A DNA stretch of 64,000 nt from Flavobacteriales bacterium 33_180_T64 (GTDB lineage Bacteria; Bacteroidota; Bacteroidia; Flavobacteriales; Flavobacteriaceae), in contig MAAQ01000020.1 in NCBI GenBank assembly GCA_002162685.1, positions 62,001 through 126,000 on the forward strand, given 5' to 3'. Made by a program: the position numbers and the translations under genes. Positions 40,063-50,757 of the stretch are shown here, in pieces. Within the stretch, counting starts at the first letter, position 1. Every line of letters starts with the position of its first letter. Under the pieces are notes generated by a model. The model was not told the DNA's origin, did not search any database, and was given only the letters and a program-made list of their open reading frames with translations.

Positions 40063-40800
40063 ATGAGAAAGCTTTTAGCATACCCTTTAACCGTTTTGTA
40101 TTTTATAGTCTTTGGAGTGACTTTGCTGTTTTTTCATCCAATTCAATGGGTATGCCTCAATCTATTTGGTTATAAAGCACACAATAAAAGTGTTGATGCA
40201 CTTCAGTTTTCTTTGATGCGTTGTCTAAATGTTTTAGGAACACGGTTTACTTGGAATAATCAATATGAGATTCCAACAAATCAGCCATTACTAATTGTTT
40301 CTAATCATCAAAGTATGTATGATATCTCACCAATTATGTGGTATATGCGTAAACACCACGTTAAATTTGTGGCAAAGAAAGAACTAGGAAAAGGAATACC
40401 AAGTGTCTCTTATAATTTGCGACATGGTGGTTCGGTATTGATTGATCGTAAAAATCCACGACAAGCATTTCCTGCTATGATGAAATTTGGAGCATATATA
40501 GAAGAAACGAAACGAGCAGCAGTTATTTTCCCTGAAGGCACTCGTAGTAAAGACGGATATCCTAAAACGTTTAAAACCAAAGGATTAGAGTTGTTAATTA
40601 AAAAATCTCCTTCAGCATTAATTGTTCCTATAACGGTTAATAATTCATGGAAGATGTTGCGCTATGGGAAATTCCCGATGGGAATAGGAAATCATATCAA
40701 ATTTACAGTTCATAAGCCTATAGAAATTGCTATCTTTACAGATAAACAAGAGTTATTTCAAGTTGTTGAAAAAACGATTGTTGATGCTATTACGCATTAA
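40063..40800 (+). CDS. 1-acyl-sn-glycerol-3-phosphate acyltransferase
   Basis: 'SNHQSMYDIS' (HxxxxD-like) and 'FPEGTRSKDG'. Confidence 0.92.
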   Translation: MRKLLAYPLTVLYFIVFGVTLLFFHPIQWVCLNLFGYKAHNKSVDALQFSLMRCLNVLGTRFTWNNQYEIPTNQPLLIVSNHQSMYDISPIMWYMRKHHVKFVAKKELGKGIPSVSYNLRHGGSVLIDRKNPRQAFPAMMKFGAYIEETKRAAVIFPEGTRSKDGYPKTFKTKGLELLIKKSPSALIVPITVNNSWKMLRYGKFPMGIGNHIKFTVHKPIEIAIFTDKQELFQVVEKTIVDAITH

Positions 40801-40817
40801 CCATAAAATCCCTAATA

Positions 40818-41807
40818 ATGTCCCTTAAAAACATAAGACTAGAAGTGATGCAGCATCTAGAAAAAGATGTCGATAAACTTATTGAAAAATATCTTATTCC
40901 CATAGAGAAAATTTGGCAACCAACCGATTTTTTACCAAATACAGAAGGTGAGAATTTCTTTGAAGAAGTGAAAGAAATAAGAGAATTATCGAAAGAATTG
41001 CCTTATGATTTTTGGGTTGTTTTAGTTGGTGATATGATTACTGAAGAAGCGTTGCCAACCTATGAATCTTGGTTAATGCATGTTGAAGGGGTAAACCAAG
41101 AGGAGCAAAATGGTTGGTCAAAATGGGTGAGACATTGGACTGCTGAAGAAAATAGACATGGTGATGTTCTTAATAAATATTTATATTTATCTGGTCGTGT
41201 GAATATGAAAGAGATTGAAAAAACTACCCAGTATTTAATTGCTGATGGTTTTGATATTGGTACTGGTCATGACCCTTACAAAAACTTTGTGTATACTAGC
41301 TTTCAAGAATTAGCAACGTATATTTCTCATAATAGAGTGGCAAAAATAGCTAAAGATAAAGGGAATAAGCAATTGGCTAAAATGTGTAAAATTATTTCTG
41401 GAGATGAGATGAGACATCATCATGCATATTCAGAATTTGTAGAACGTATTTTTGCTGTTGATCCTAGTCAGATGATGATGGCATTTCATTATATGATGAA
41501 ACAAAAAATTGCTATGCCAGCACTTTTTTTAAGAGAATCTGGAGACAAAATTAGTACTGCATTTGAAGAGTTTTCTAATACTGCGCAACGTATAGGTGTT
41601 TATACTTCTACGGATTACATAGACATTCTTCAAAAGCTAATAGACCGATGGGACATTGGTGCTATGACTAATCTTTCTGATGAAGCCGAAAAAGCGCGTG
41701 ATTATTTGATGAAGCTTCCTTCAAGAATGCTGCGATTGGCAGACCGAATGACAATACCTGAAAATTCGTATCAGTTTAAATGGGTTGAACCTGCAAGGTT
41801 GAAATAA
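40818..41807 (+). CDS. Acyl-ACP desaturase
   Basis: 'EENRHGDVLNKYLYLSGRV', 'DEMRHHHAY' diiron motifs. Confidence 0.93.
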   Translation: MSLKNIRLEVMQHLEKDVDKLIEKYLIPIEKIWQPTDFLPNTEGENFFEEVKEIRELSKELPYDFWVVLVGDMITEEALPTYESWLMHVEGVNQEEQNGWSKWVRHWTAEENRHGDVLNKYLYLSGRVNMKEIEKTTQYLIADGFDIGTGHDPYKNFVYTSFQELATYISHNRVAKIAKDKGNKQLAKMCKIISGDEMRHHHAYSEFVERIFAVDPSQMMMAFHYMMKQKIAMPALFLRESGDKISTAFEEFSNTAQRIGVYTSTDYIDILQKLIDRWDIGAMTNLSDEAEKARDYLMKLPSRMLRLADRMTIPENSYQFKWVEPARLK

Positions 41808-41867
41808 TTAAAAATAAAAGATATATAATTCCTATCAATTTTCGATAGGAATTTTTAATTTTAGGTT

Positions 41868-42524
41868 ATGGATACTTCTGAAGACATCATAGAAAAGACA
41901 AAGGATTTTGTTAAAAAAGAACTTAAAAAAGCCGAAGGCGGACATGATTGGTTTCATATACTAAGAGTGTATAATAATGCCATGCTTATTTCTAATAATG
42001 AAAAAGTAGATGGTTTTGTTGTGGCTCTTGGAGCGTTGCTACACGATATTGCTGATAGTAAATTTCATGATGGAGATGAAACGGTTGGACCTCAAAAAGC
42101 ACGTGAGTTTTTATTTGGGTTAAATATAGATTCAGTAATAATTCAGCATGTTGTAAACATTATTGAAAATATTTCATTTAAAGGTGGTAATGAAGCTCAA
42201 AAATTTAAGTCCCCTGAGTTAGATGTTATACAAGATGCAGATCGGTTAGATGCCATTGGAGCTATTGGTATTGCAAGAGCATTTAATTATGGTGGTTTTA
42301 AAGATCGAAAATTATTTGACCCATCAATTCAGCCAAACCTAAAGATGACTAAGGAAGAATATAAAGCTTCTACGACACCAACGATTAATCATTTTTATGA
42401 AAAATTACTGCTATTAAAAGATAGAATGAATACCAAAACAGGTAAGAAAATCGCACTGGACAGGCATAAATATATGGAGCAGTTTTTAGATCAATTTTAT
42501 GCCGAATGGGATGGTGAAAAATAA
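41868..42524 (+). CDS. HD domain phosphohydrolase
   Basis: 'HDWFHILRVYNNA...ALLHDIADSKFHDGDE'. Confidence 0.92.
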   Translation: MDTSEDIIEKTKDFVKKELKKAEGGHDWFHILRVYNNAMLISNNEKVDGFVVALGALLHDIADSKFHDGDETVGPQKAREFLFGLNIDSVIIQHVVNIIENISFKGGNEAQKFKSPELDVIQDADRLDAIGAIGIARAFNYGGFKDRKLFDPSIQPNLKMTKEEYKASTTPTINHFYEKLLLLKDRMNTKTGKKIALDRHKYMEQFLDQFYAEWDGEK

Positions 42525-42573
42525 AAAGACCCACTTTTATGTGAGTCTTTTTATATATGAGCGCTATTAGCAA

Positions 42574-43350
42574 TTAGTTTGCAGCCATATAAGTATAGGT
42601 TAATGTGTAAATACTAGTTGTGTCACCTTCATCAACATCATACTCTGTTGCTGTTACAGAACCAGAAGTAGGATAGTCGTCTGAGTTGTAAACGAAATCT
42701 AGATTAACATCTGCAAGTAAGTTTCCATCTAAATCTCTATAGATGATTTTCTTAATATTTTTAGAAGGGAAAAGTATTCTAGCTTGTACAATTTCTGGAG
42801 CATCAGGATTAGCGCTAAAATTAAGTTCAACAGCATCCATTACAGCAATACCGCCTGCAGCTTGAACAGTATAAAAATAAGGATTAAGTTTGTTGTCGTA
42901 TTGAATTTCTGCTCTATATTCTGTAGTAATTTCACTATTAGTTTCCCAATCGTATTCAGTTTCAAAGAAACGTAGATTCACAGGGTTTCCATCATTGTTA
43001 TAATTGATAACCTCACCTGTTTCAAATGCATCATAAGGAGATTCATATAATTCTTCAATAGCAAAGTTATCACCGTTACTAGCAACATTAGCTAAATCAC
43101 CATCTTGATATGTTAAAAGACCTGTGTCAATCCCATCAGAAACATTAGTTACTCGATTTGCATCGTCATAAGTTACTGTGATATTTTGGTTTTCATCAGT
43201 ATCTTGAGCAGATACTACTGTGATATTAGTAATTAATCTTGCAACAGCATCTGGGTTTTGATCCATGAATTGATCTGAAGTTGAATCATCGCTGCATGAT
43301 GTAAATAAAATTAATCCTAAAGTGATGGTTGATAAAGTTTTAAGTTTCAT
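42574..43350 (-). CDS. Hypothetical lipoprotein
   Basis: Lipobox 'LGLILFTSCSDDS'. Confidence 0.65.
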   Translation of the reverse strand: MKLKTLSTITLGLILFTSCSDDSTSDQFMDQNPDAVARLITNITVVSAQDTDENQNITVTYDDANRVTNVSDGIDTGLLTYQDGDLANVASNGDNFAIEELYESPYDAFETGEVINYNNDGNPVNLRFFETEYDWETNSEITTEYRAEIQYDNKLNPYFYTVQAAGGIAVMDAVELNFSANPDAPEIVQARILFPSKNIKKIIYRDLDGNLLADVNLDFVYNSDDYPTSGSVTATEYDVDEGDTTSIYTLTYTYMAAN

Positions 43351-43623
43351 AAATTTTGAGTTTTATTGTTGAAATTGAATGAGCGAAAATAACAAAACCG
43401 TTTAAAACTTGAAGGAAAAATCTTATTATTTATAAATAATAAAGGAACTAAAGTATTTAAGTTCGTAGTTAGAGCAGATGACAATCAATTAATTGTGTCT
43501 TAACTGGCATTAACAGGCAACTTTTAGACGTTGAATTATACTATAATGAACAAATTTTATAGATACACTAAATAACATAGGGCTATTTAAAATAGCACTA
43601 GTCATTTAAAACATCATCATTTT

Positions 43624-44589
43624 CTAAGAATTAGTTTTAGAATCATTGTATTTATGACGTAACTGTGTAAGTATTTCAGTTGTCATTTTATCGAGATCAA
43701 ATTTATGTTTCCAGTTCCAATCTGTTCTTGCAGAAGAATCATCAATAGATTTTGGCCAGCTATCAGCAATTTGTTGTCTAAAATCAGGACTATATGTAAT
43801 TTTAAAATCAGGAATATGCTTTTTTATCGCTTCGGAAATACTAGAAGGTGTAAAGTTCATTGCGGCTAAATTATAAGAAGAACGAATTTTCACGTCTTCG
43901 GAAGGGGCTTGCATCAAATTTATGGTTGCATCTATTGCATCATCCATATACATCATTGGAAGCTCAGTATTTCTAGATAAAAAGCAGTCGTAATGCTTGT
44001 CAAGAATAGCCTGATGATAAATCTCTACGGCATAATCTGTTGTGCCACCTCCTGGCATTGTTTTCCAACTTACAATCCCTGGGTAGCGTAAACTTCGTAC
44101 ATCTACACCGTATTTTTTATGATAATAGTCACACCAACGCTCACCAACTTGTTTTGTGATTCCGTAAACCGTGGTTGGTTCCATAATAGTATGTTGCGGT
44201 GTATTTACGGTTGGAGTTGTAGGCCCAAAAACAGCAATACTTGATGGCCAAAATACATGCTTTATGAATTTGTCCTTTGCAAGATTTAATACATGAAATA
44301 GAGAATTCATGTTCAAATCCCATGCCTTCATCGGATATTTTTCTCCAGTAGCACTTAACATAGCTGCCATCAAATATATGGTATCAATATTATATTTTTC
44401 TATACAAATTTTAATAGCATTATAATCTTGAGCATCAACAATTTCAAAAATTCCAGAGTTTACAACATCCAAATTATGATACCCTATATCGCTAGCGATA
44501 ATGTTTTCAGATCCATAAAGATCTTTTAATTTAAAAGTAAGTTCAGACCCAATTTGTCCACAAGCTCCTATGATTAATACTTTAGGCAT
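43624..44589 (-). CDS. NAD-dependent epimerase/L-threonine dehydrogenase-like SDR
   Basis: 'LIIGACGQIGSELTFKL', 'YGITKQVGERWCDYYHKKYGVDVRSLRYPGI'. Confidence 0.88.
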   Translation of the reverse strand: MPKVLIIGACGQIGSELTFKLKDLYGSENIIASDIGYHNLDVVNSGIFEIVDAQDYNAIKICIEKYNIDTIYLMAAMLSATGEKYPMKAWDLNMNSLFHVLNLAKDKFIKHVFWPSSIAVFGPTTPTVNTPQHTIMEPTTVYGITKQVGERWCDYYHKKYGVDVRSLRYPGIVSWKTMPGGGTTDYAVEIYHQAILDKHYDCFLSRNTELPMMYMDDAIDATINLMQAPSEDVKIRSSYNLAAMNFTPSSISEAIKKHIPDFKITYSPDFRQQIADSWPKSIDDSSARTDWNWKHKFDLDKMTTEILTQLRHKYNDSKTNS

Positions 44590-44745
44590 ATATAAATGAT
44601 GTTTAATCGTTTATCAAAAATAACAAGAATAACGCCTATAAAAAACATAAAATACTAAAATTAACAACTCATTAATTTTTGTTAATTGAGTATGAGATTT
44701 ATACGCTTTGACTATATTTACCTTAAATTGAATATCTTTTTTATT

Positions 44746-45267
44746 ATGCGCTTAATTACGCTTTTTTTTATGAGTTTTTGTCTACTGGTAACCAATTGTA
44801 AAGATGATAAGGTTTATAAAGTAATTGAAGAAACCCAAGAGCAAATTGATGCCAGAACTATTTATCAAAAGGATATTGAAGCGATACGGTATGTAGAGTT
44901 TGAATTAAGCAAAGAATCTCGAAAAGGAGTTAACGATTGGCAAAAATTTCAAGAATTAATAGTTCATGTAGGAGCCTTAAAAAAAGTAGATTTCACATTT
45001 TTTAAAGATGATCCAACTGTAATTAAAGTGTTTTTAACCGATTTTGAATTAGAAATGCCAGAATCACTTCAAACTAACGAGATTTTAGCAAGAATAACTG
45101 CATTAGAAACAAAAGCACTAAAATTAAATAGTCTTTTAACTATTAATAATATGAGTAAAGAAGAACAAATTCATGGTGTTAAGGAGTTTTTGATTACCGT
45201 TTCTAACCTCAATTTACAAATCAATAAGAAGTTCGAATTTGAAAAGAATAATATTATCAAGTCTTAA
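44746..45267 (+). CDS. Hypothetical lipoprotein
   Basis: Start at internal Met: MRLITLFFMSFCLLVTNCKDDK lipobox. Confidence 0.6.
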   Translation: MRLITLFFMSFCLLVTNCKDDKVYKVIEETQEQIDARTIYQKDIEAIRYVEFELSKESRKGVNDWQKFQELIVHVGALKKVDFTFFKDDPTVIKVFLTDFELEMPESLQTNEILARITALETKALKLNSLLTINNMSKEEQIHGVKEFLITVSNLNLQINKKFEFEKNNIIKS

Positions 45268-45382
45268 TAAACCTTTAATTAAGTAGATATTTATCTTAAT
45301 CTTTTGTTAATATGTAACAAATTTTGGTTTAAGGCTTCTTATTAATAACTAATTTTAATCAAATCAAATTTTCACACACATT

Positions 45383-47446
45383 ATGAAAACCAATATCAAA
45401 AGTATTTTGGTAGTTTCTGTGTTGGGCCTTTTTACATTATTAGGATGTAAAGAAGAACCCAAAGAAGAAACTGCTATGGTCGAGAAAATTCCTGGAATTA
45501 ATCTCGAAAACATGGACACTACGGTAAGTCCAAAAGACGATTTTTACAATTACGTTAATGGTCGTTGGGTAGAAACAACAACCATTCCAGAAGATGAAAC
45601 CCGTTGGGGTGGATTTGGGGTGTTACGTAAAGCGACAAGAAAAGACGTTTTAGACATTGTTAATACATCTAAAGAATTAGGAACTTATGCTGAAGGCACA
45701 GACCAAAAGAAAGCATTATTAATTTTTGAAACTCAGTTAGATACTACAGCTAGGGATGCGGCAGGAATTAAGCCAATTCAACCGTTATTAGATAAGATTT
45801 CAAGTATAAAAACACTTGAAGAGATGCAAACTGTTTATGCGACTACTATTGGAGTTTCTGCTCCATTTACAGGCTTAGCCTCATCTACAAATCTTAATGA
45901 TAGTAGTATGAACATGGCTTGGGTATTTCCAGGAGGCTTAGGTTTACAAAGAGATTACTATTTAGATCAAGATGCAAAATCAGAAGAGATAAGAGAAAAG
46001 TATGTTGCTCATGTTGCTAGAATGCTTCAATTTATCAATTATAATGAAGCAGATGCAAAAGTGGCAGCTGCTAGGGTTTTGGAGATGGAAACTCAATTAG
46101 CAGAACCAAGATTAGATAAAGTTGCTATGAGAGATGCTCGTAACTATAATAACCCAATGCCGCTTTCTGAATTACAAGAATTGACACCAGCTTTTAATTG
46201 GGCAAAATTTGTTGCAGATATGGAGATTAAGCAAGAGCTAGGAGACGTTAATGTTATGCAACCAAAATATATGGTAGCAATGAATGATTTCTTAATGTCA
46301 ACATCTATAGAAGATGTTAAAACCTTAATGAATTGGAGTACTCTAGATAATGCTGCAGGTTATTTAACAACAGAGATTGAGTTAGCTAACTGGGAGTTTT
46401 ACGCAAAAACTTTAAATGGCGCTAAAGCAATGCAACCAGCCGATGAGAGAGCACTTGGTACTGTAGATGGTACCGTTGGTGAAGCGATAGGTAAATTATA
46501 TGTTGAAGCTAAGTTTCCGCCAGAAGCTAAAGCTAAAGCAGAAAAAATGATTGCTAATGTCATTACTGCATTTCAAAATAGAATTCAGAAATTAGACTGG
46601 ATGACTGAAGACACAAAGAAAAAAGCAATTGAAAAACTAGATAAATTTACAGTTAAAATTGCTTACCCTGATGAATGGGAAGACTATTCAGCGTTAATGG
46701 TTGAAGAAGGGAACTCTTTTGTCGAAAATATGTTTGCTGTTGGAAAATGGGCAAGTGAGAAAAATTTATCGGAAATAGGACAACCTGTAGATAAGTCGGA
46801 ATGGGGTATGCCACCACAAATGGTAAATGCTTATTTTAATCCTCAAAATAATGAGATTGTTTTTCCTGCTGCAATATTACAACCACCTTTTTATAATTAT
46901 ACTGCTGATGATGCTGTAAATTATGGAGGAATAGGAGCTGTTATTGGTCATGAGATTTCTCATGCTTTTGATGATTCTGGAGCACGTTTTGATGGTGATG
47001 GTAATTTAAAAAATTGGTGGACAGATAAAGACCTTGAAGAATTCACAAAGCGTGGAAGCGCTTTAGCTGCACAATACAGTGCTATTGAAGTTTTAGATAG
47101 CGTAAACATTAATGGTAAATTTACTTTAGGAGAAAATATTGGAGATCTTGGAGGGGTACTTGGTGCTTATGATGGTTTACAATTGCTTTTTAATGAAGAA
47201 GGAAGACCTGATGATATTGATGGGTTTACTGCAGAACAACGTTTCTTCATGTCTTGGGCAACAGTTTGGAGAACTTTAACTAGAGAAGATGCTTTAAGAA
47301 CACAAATTAAAACAGATCCACATTCGCCAGGAATTTATAGAGCTACACAACCTTTAAAAAATATTGATGCTTTTTATAAAGCTTTTGATATTAAAGAAGG
47401 AGATGAAATGTGGTTGTCACCAGAAGATCGTGTTAGAATATGGTAA
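45383..47446 (+). CDS. M13 family metallopeptidase (neprilysin-like)
   Basis: 'VIGHEISHAFDDSGARFDGDGNLKNWW', 'GENIGDLGGV'. Confidence 0.95.
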   Translation: MKTNIKSILVVSVLGLFTLLGCKEEPKEETAMVEKIPGINLENMDTTVSPKDDFYNYVNGRWVETTTIPEDETRWGGFGVLRKATRKDVLDIVNTSKELGTYAEGTDQKKALLIFETQLDTTARDAAGIKPIQPLLDKISSIKTLEEMQTVYATTIGVSAPFTGLASSTNLNDSSMNMAWVFPGGLGLQRDYYLDQDAKSEEIREKYVAHVARMLQFINYNEADAKVAAARVLEMETQLAEPRLDKVAMRDARNYNNPMPLSELQELTPAFNWAKFVADMEIKQELGDVNVMQPKYMVAMNDFLMSTSIEDVKTLMNWSTLDNAAGYLTTEIELANWEFYAKTLNGAKAMQPADERALGTVDGTVGEAIGKLYVEAKFPPEAKAKAEKMIANVITAFQNRIQKLDWMTEDTKKKAIEKLDKFTVKIAYPDEWEDYSALMVEEGNSFVENMFAVGKWASEKNLSEIGQPVDKSEWGMPPQMVNAYFNPQNNEIVFPAAILQPPFYNYTADDAVNYGGIGAVIGHEISHAFDDSGARFDGDGNLKNWWTDKDLEEFTKRGSALAAQYSAIEVLDSVNINGKFTLGENIGDLGGVLGAYDGLQLLFNEEGRPDDIDGFTAEQRFFMSWATVWRTLTREDALRTQIKTDPHSPGIYRATQPLKNIDAFYKAFDIKEGDEMWLSPEDRVRIW

Positions 47447-47467
47447 TAATAGCATAATTATAAAACT

Positions 47468-47496
47468 AAAAAAGCACCCAAATTGGGTGCTTTTTT
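47468..47496. terminator. Bidirectional intrinsic terminator
   Basis: AAAAAAGCACCCAAATTGGGTGCTTTTTTT between convergent genes. Confidence 0.85.
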
Positions 47497-47515
47497 TATA
47501 AGTTAAATTAAAAAT

Positions 47516-48214
47516 TTAGTCCTTCTTTTCTTTTTTTGCTACTAAGGCGTCTTTACTTAATTGTGCTAAATTAAAGTTAGCATCCATCGCAATAGATTCA
47601 TTAAGTAAGTTAATAGCAGTATCTAAATTATCAGTTTGATTCATATTAAATACAATTAAGGCCTTTAAATAAGTTAAAGCACCTTTAAGTGAGACTTCGT
47701 AAGGTCTTTGAGATTCATAGAAAGCACGTTTCATTTCGGGTTTTACATTAGCCAAACCAAAATCAACACTTGCTTTAGCTCCAGCAAAATCCTGTAACTG
47801 TGTTTTCAAATCTGCAACTTCATAAGCTAAGTACGAAGTCCCATCTCTTTTAAACAATTCTTCATAAAATACAAGTGCATGTTTAGGCTGGTTAATACCT
47901 TTTAAAGCAATAGCCTTAACTTCTGTATTCATATCAGAGTCTGTCGCTTTCTGCTCGACACCTATGGTGTTTAAAGCTTCTAAATTTCGACCTTCTGATA
48001 CATAAACATAAGCTAAAGTATCTAGTCGTGCTTGTGTAGGTTGTAATACCTGTAAGTGTGTCATCGCATTAATAACACCTTGTACGTCACCTTGACCTTT
48101 CATTTGTTTGTAATACGCTTCAAAGTGTTTTATAAGCTCTGATTGTGTTTGCGCAGCAGCACTAAATGTGGTTATTACTGCAAAAAGAAGTATAATTTTT
48201 TTCATGATATTCAT
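47516..48214 (-). CDS. TPR-like hypothetical exported protein
   Basis: Signal peptide; helical repeats 'LAYVYVSEGRNLEALNTIG'. Confidence 0.6.
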   Translation of the reverse strand: MNIMKKIILLFAVITTFSAAAQTQSELIKHFEAYYKQMKGQGDVQGVINAMTHLQVLQPTQARLDTLAYVYVSEGRNLEALNTIGVEQKATDSDMNTEVKAIALKGINQPKHALVFYEELFKRDGTSYLAYEVADLKTQLQDFAGAKASVDFGLANVKPEMKRAFYESQRPYEVSLKGALTYLKALIVFNMNQTDNLDTAINLLNESIAMDANFNLAQLSKDALVAKKEKKD

Positions 48215-48274
48215 AATTTATTGCGCCAAAACTAAAAAAATATATGGTATATATTCTTAAAAGTCTGCTAATTA

Positions 48275-49081
48275 TTAAAGTTTTACTTTGAACTTGTAAT
48301 TCAAAAGGCATACCAATTTTTCTGAATTTATGATTTTCCCTTTACTTTTTTCGTTTTTTTCAAACCCAGGAATTGGAATTTCTAAGCGATTGCAAACAGA
48401 ATTATAATATTCGTTTTTTGTAGGGTGTGGCACAGTAGATGCATTCAAAAGTGTATTCCATATATTCTGTTTAATAATAGCTAACAGGATGGCAATACAA
48501 TCGTTTTGGTGAATAAGATTTACTGGAGCATTTGCATTTTTAAGCTGTTTTCTTCCTGAAAGAAATTTAGCAGGATGTCTGTCTTCTCCATAGAGTCCGC
48601 TAAATCGTAATATCGTGGTTTTAAAGTTTTTATTATTTCGAAAAAGTGCTTCAACTTTTAATAATTGTAATGCGTTTTTTGAATTTGATGTTGGAGAATC
48701 TTCAGTAATTATAGGGAAATTTTCATTGTCATCATAAACCGAAGTTGAACCAATATAGATTACATTTTTTATTGAAGAGATTTCTATATGCGAGATAAGG
48801 TTTTTCATTTTTTGAACATAATTATGTTCAGGGTGTTTAGCTAAACCAGGAGGAATGTTTATAATAAGCGTTTTACAGTGTAATAGACATGATGTAATAT
48901 CTCCTAGAATTCTTTCCGAAGAAAAGTGTATCAAAAATGGGTTTATATTAGCGTCTTTTAAGACTTCTATTTTGTTTTTTGAAGTCGTAGTACCATTTAT
49001 ATCATAACCGTTTTCAATTAGCGTCTTAGCTAAAGGAAACCCTAGCCATCCACAACCTATAATGCAAATTTGATAACTCAA
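48275..49081 (-). CDS. NAD(P)-binding SDR/YeeZ-like protein
   Basis: 'ICIIGCGWLGFPLAKTLIENGYDINGTTTS', 'VIYIGSTSVY'. Confidence 0.85.
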   Translation of the reverse strand: MSYQICIIGCGWLGFPLAKTLIENGYDINGTTTSKNKIEVLKDANINPFLIHFSSERILGDITSCLLHCKTLIINIPPGLAKHPEHNYVQKMKNLISHIEISSIKNVIYIGSTSVYDDNENFPIITEDSPTSNSKNALQLLKVEALFRNNKNFKTTILRFSGLYGEDRHPAKFLSGRKQLKNANAPVNLIHQNDCIAILLAIIKQNIWNTLLNASTVPHPTKNEYYNSVCNRLEIPIPGFEKNEKSKGKIINSEKLVCLLNYKFKVKL

Positions 49082-49191
49082 TTGTTTTGTGTTAAAAAGT
49101 TTCGAAATTTACAAAAAATTAGCCTGATTTTAAGGTTAGTATTATTCACTTATTTTCAGTAACTTTAAGTATAACATTAAAATAATTGATT

Positions 49192-49656
49192 ATGGGCATT
49201 AAAAGTTTTCAAGGCGCAAGAAAGCAGCAAAATACTGCTGAAGTAATTGCAATTACAGTAAATGATTTTATGACACGTAATTTAATTACGTTTAGACCTG
49301 AACAAACAATTCAGGAGGTTGTTCAAATACTGATTACAAATAAAATTTCTGGAGGACCAGTGGTAAATGAAAATAACGAGTTGGTTGGCATTATTTCTGA
49401 AGGCGATTGCCTTAAGCAAATTAGTGAAAGCCGGTATTATAACATGCCAATGGAACAGCATACAGTTGAAAATAGAATGGTTAAAGATGTCGAAACTATT
49501 GATGGCAATATGACTATTTTTGATGCAGCGAATAAGTTTCTAGAGTCCAAGAGGCGACGTTTTCCTATTGTTGAAAATGGCAAATTGGTAGGGCAAATTA
49601 GTCAGAAAGATATTTTAAAAACTATTATAGAATTAAAAGGGCAGAATTGGAAGTAG
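49192..49656 (+). CDS. CBS domain-containing protein
   Basis: Two CBS motifs 'GGPVVNENNELVGIISEGD', 'RRFPIVENGKLVGQISQKD'. Confidence 0.92.
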   Translation: MGIKSFQGARKQQNTAEVIAITVNDFMTRNLITFRPEQTIQEVVQILITNKISGGPVVNENNELVGIISEGDCLKQISESRYYNMPMEQHTVENRMVKDVETIDGNMTIFDAANKFLESKRRRFPIVENGKLVGQISQKDILKTIIELKGQNWK

Positions 49657-49658
49657 GC

Positions 49659-50348
49659 TTATCGCTTTCTGCGATTTTGAGACACTTCAGGTAAATCGGT
49701 TATAATTAGTTTTTGTTTGTTATCGCTTTCTAAAGTTGCAATTTTAGAGTAAGGATATTCAGGTAATGGTTCGCTAAGCGTTTTCCATTTTGCAATTCCT
49801 GCTACTGTAATACGTTCTCCTATTTCTATAATACCTTCTTCATAGCGTAAGCGTTTGTTAAAACCAAAAAAGGTTTCACTGTTTATATTATAGCGTTTTA
49901 ATAGTGCAATAAATTTTGGTGTAGGATCATTAAAAGTACTAGAAGACTGGTTGCTGTCTTTTACTAAATGACAGATATAGTTTCTAGGATGATCTGAGGG
50001 TTTTATAATTACAAAATCACCGTTAGTATCTACAAAGAAATCTTGAAAACGCTCTTCTTGAACGATTGTTTTCCAGTGGGAATTTTTACCTCTACGAACT
50101 TTCTGTTGAATTTTTATTTGATAAAACACACACTTTCTTCTTGTGTAAGGTGCAAGTAAAGGTTCTGTGACGTGTAAAGCTTTGCCACTTACTTTTGAGA
50201 GCTCATTAGTTTTTAAACTTGAGGTTGGTTTATTAGGAATCTTTGAAAGCGTTCTAATAATAACATTTTTTCTATTGAAATAATAAGTTAAAAATCCAAT
50301 AAGCCCAACAGCAGATATAATTATTAATATAATATAGGATGAATTCAT
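49659..50348 (-). CDS. GIDE-domain-like (E3 ligase MUL1 partner domain) membrane-anchored protein
   Basis: N-term TM, then 'VSGKALHVTEPLLAPYTRRKCVFYQIKIQQKVRRG..HWKTIVQEERFQDFFVDTNGD'. Confidence 0.6.
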   Translation of the reverse strand: MNSSYIILIIISAVGLIGFLTYYFNRKNVIIRTLSKIPNKPTSSLKTNELSKVSGKALHVTEPLLAPYTRRKCVFYQIKIQQKVRRGKNSHWKTIVQEERFQDFFVDTNGDFVIIKPSDHPRNYICHLVKDSNQSSSTFNDPTPKFIALLKRYNINSETFFGFNKRLRYEEGIIEIGERITVAGIAKWKTLSEPLPEYPYSKIATLESDNKQKLIITDLPEVSQNRRKR

Positions 50349-50406
50349 TTATGATGGTTTGGTTGTATAACTATACGTAGTGAAAAGATTTAAAACGTTA
50401 CAGGTT

Positions 50407-50757
50407 TTAGCGTTCTCGCTTTACTAAAGCGTAGTAATCATTTTCTAAAGGTAAATAGCCTTGATCGTAAACGAAATAATAAATAGTTCCTGCTTTTGTG
50501 GTGTATATGCTTGTGAAATAATTAAAGTCAAATCCTTTTTCTATTAATCGTGCTCTAGAAATTTTTTTCTTTTGATCAGGATTTAATTCTTCAAGTATGC
50601 GGTAGTTTTTTCGTAAACGGTTATTGGTATTTCTAATAAGGTTTTTGCTGTCTTTGTTTATCGTATTGTTATACGAATTACGACAGGCGTCACTACAAAA
50701 CTTCTTATCAATTCTACCAACTATTTTTTCACCGCATTCAGGACATTGTTTTTGCAT
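50407..50757 (-). CDS. Zinc-ribbon protein of unknown function
   Basis: 'CPECGEKIVGRIDKKFCSDACRNSY'. Confidence 0.75.
   Translation of the reverse strand: MQKQCPECGEKIVGRIDKKFCSDACRNSYNNTINKDSKNLIRNTNNRLRKNYRILEELNPDQKKKISRARLIEKGFDFNYFTSIYTTKAGTIYYFVYDQGYLPLENDYYALVKRER

Noticed and set aside
43351-43623. Intergenic region with small hairpins (e.g. GCTATTTTAAATAGC-like)
   Set aside because: AT-rich short dyads without a clear U-tract, conserved motif or ncRNA family match; not supportable.
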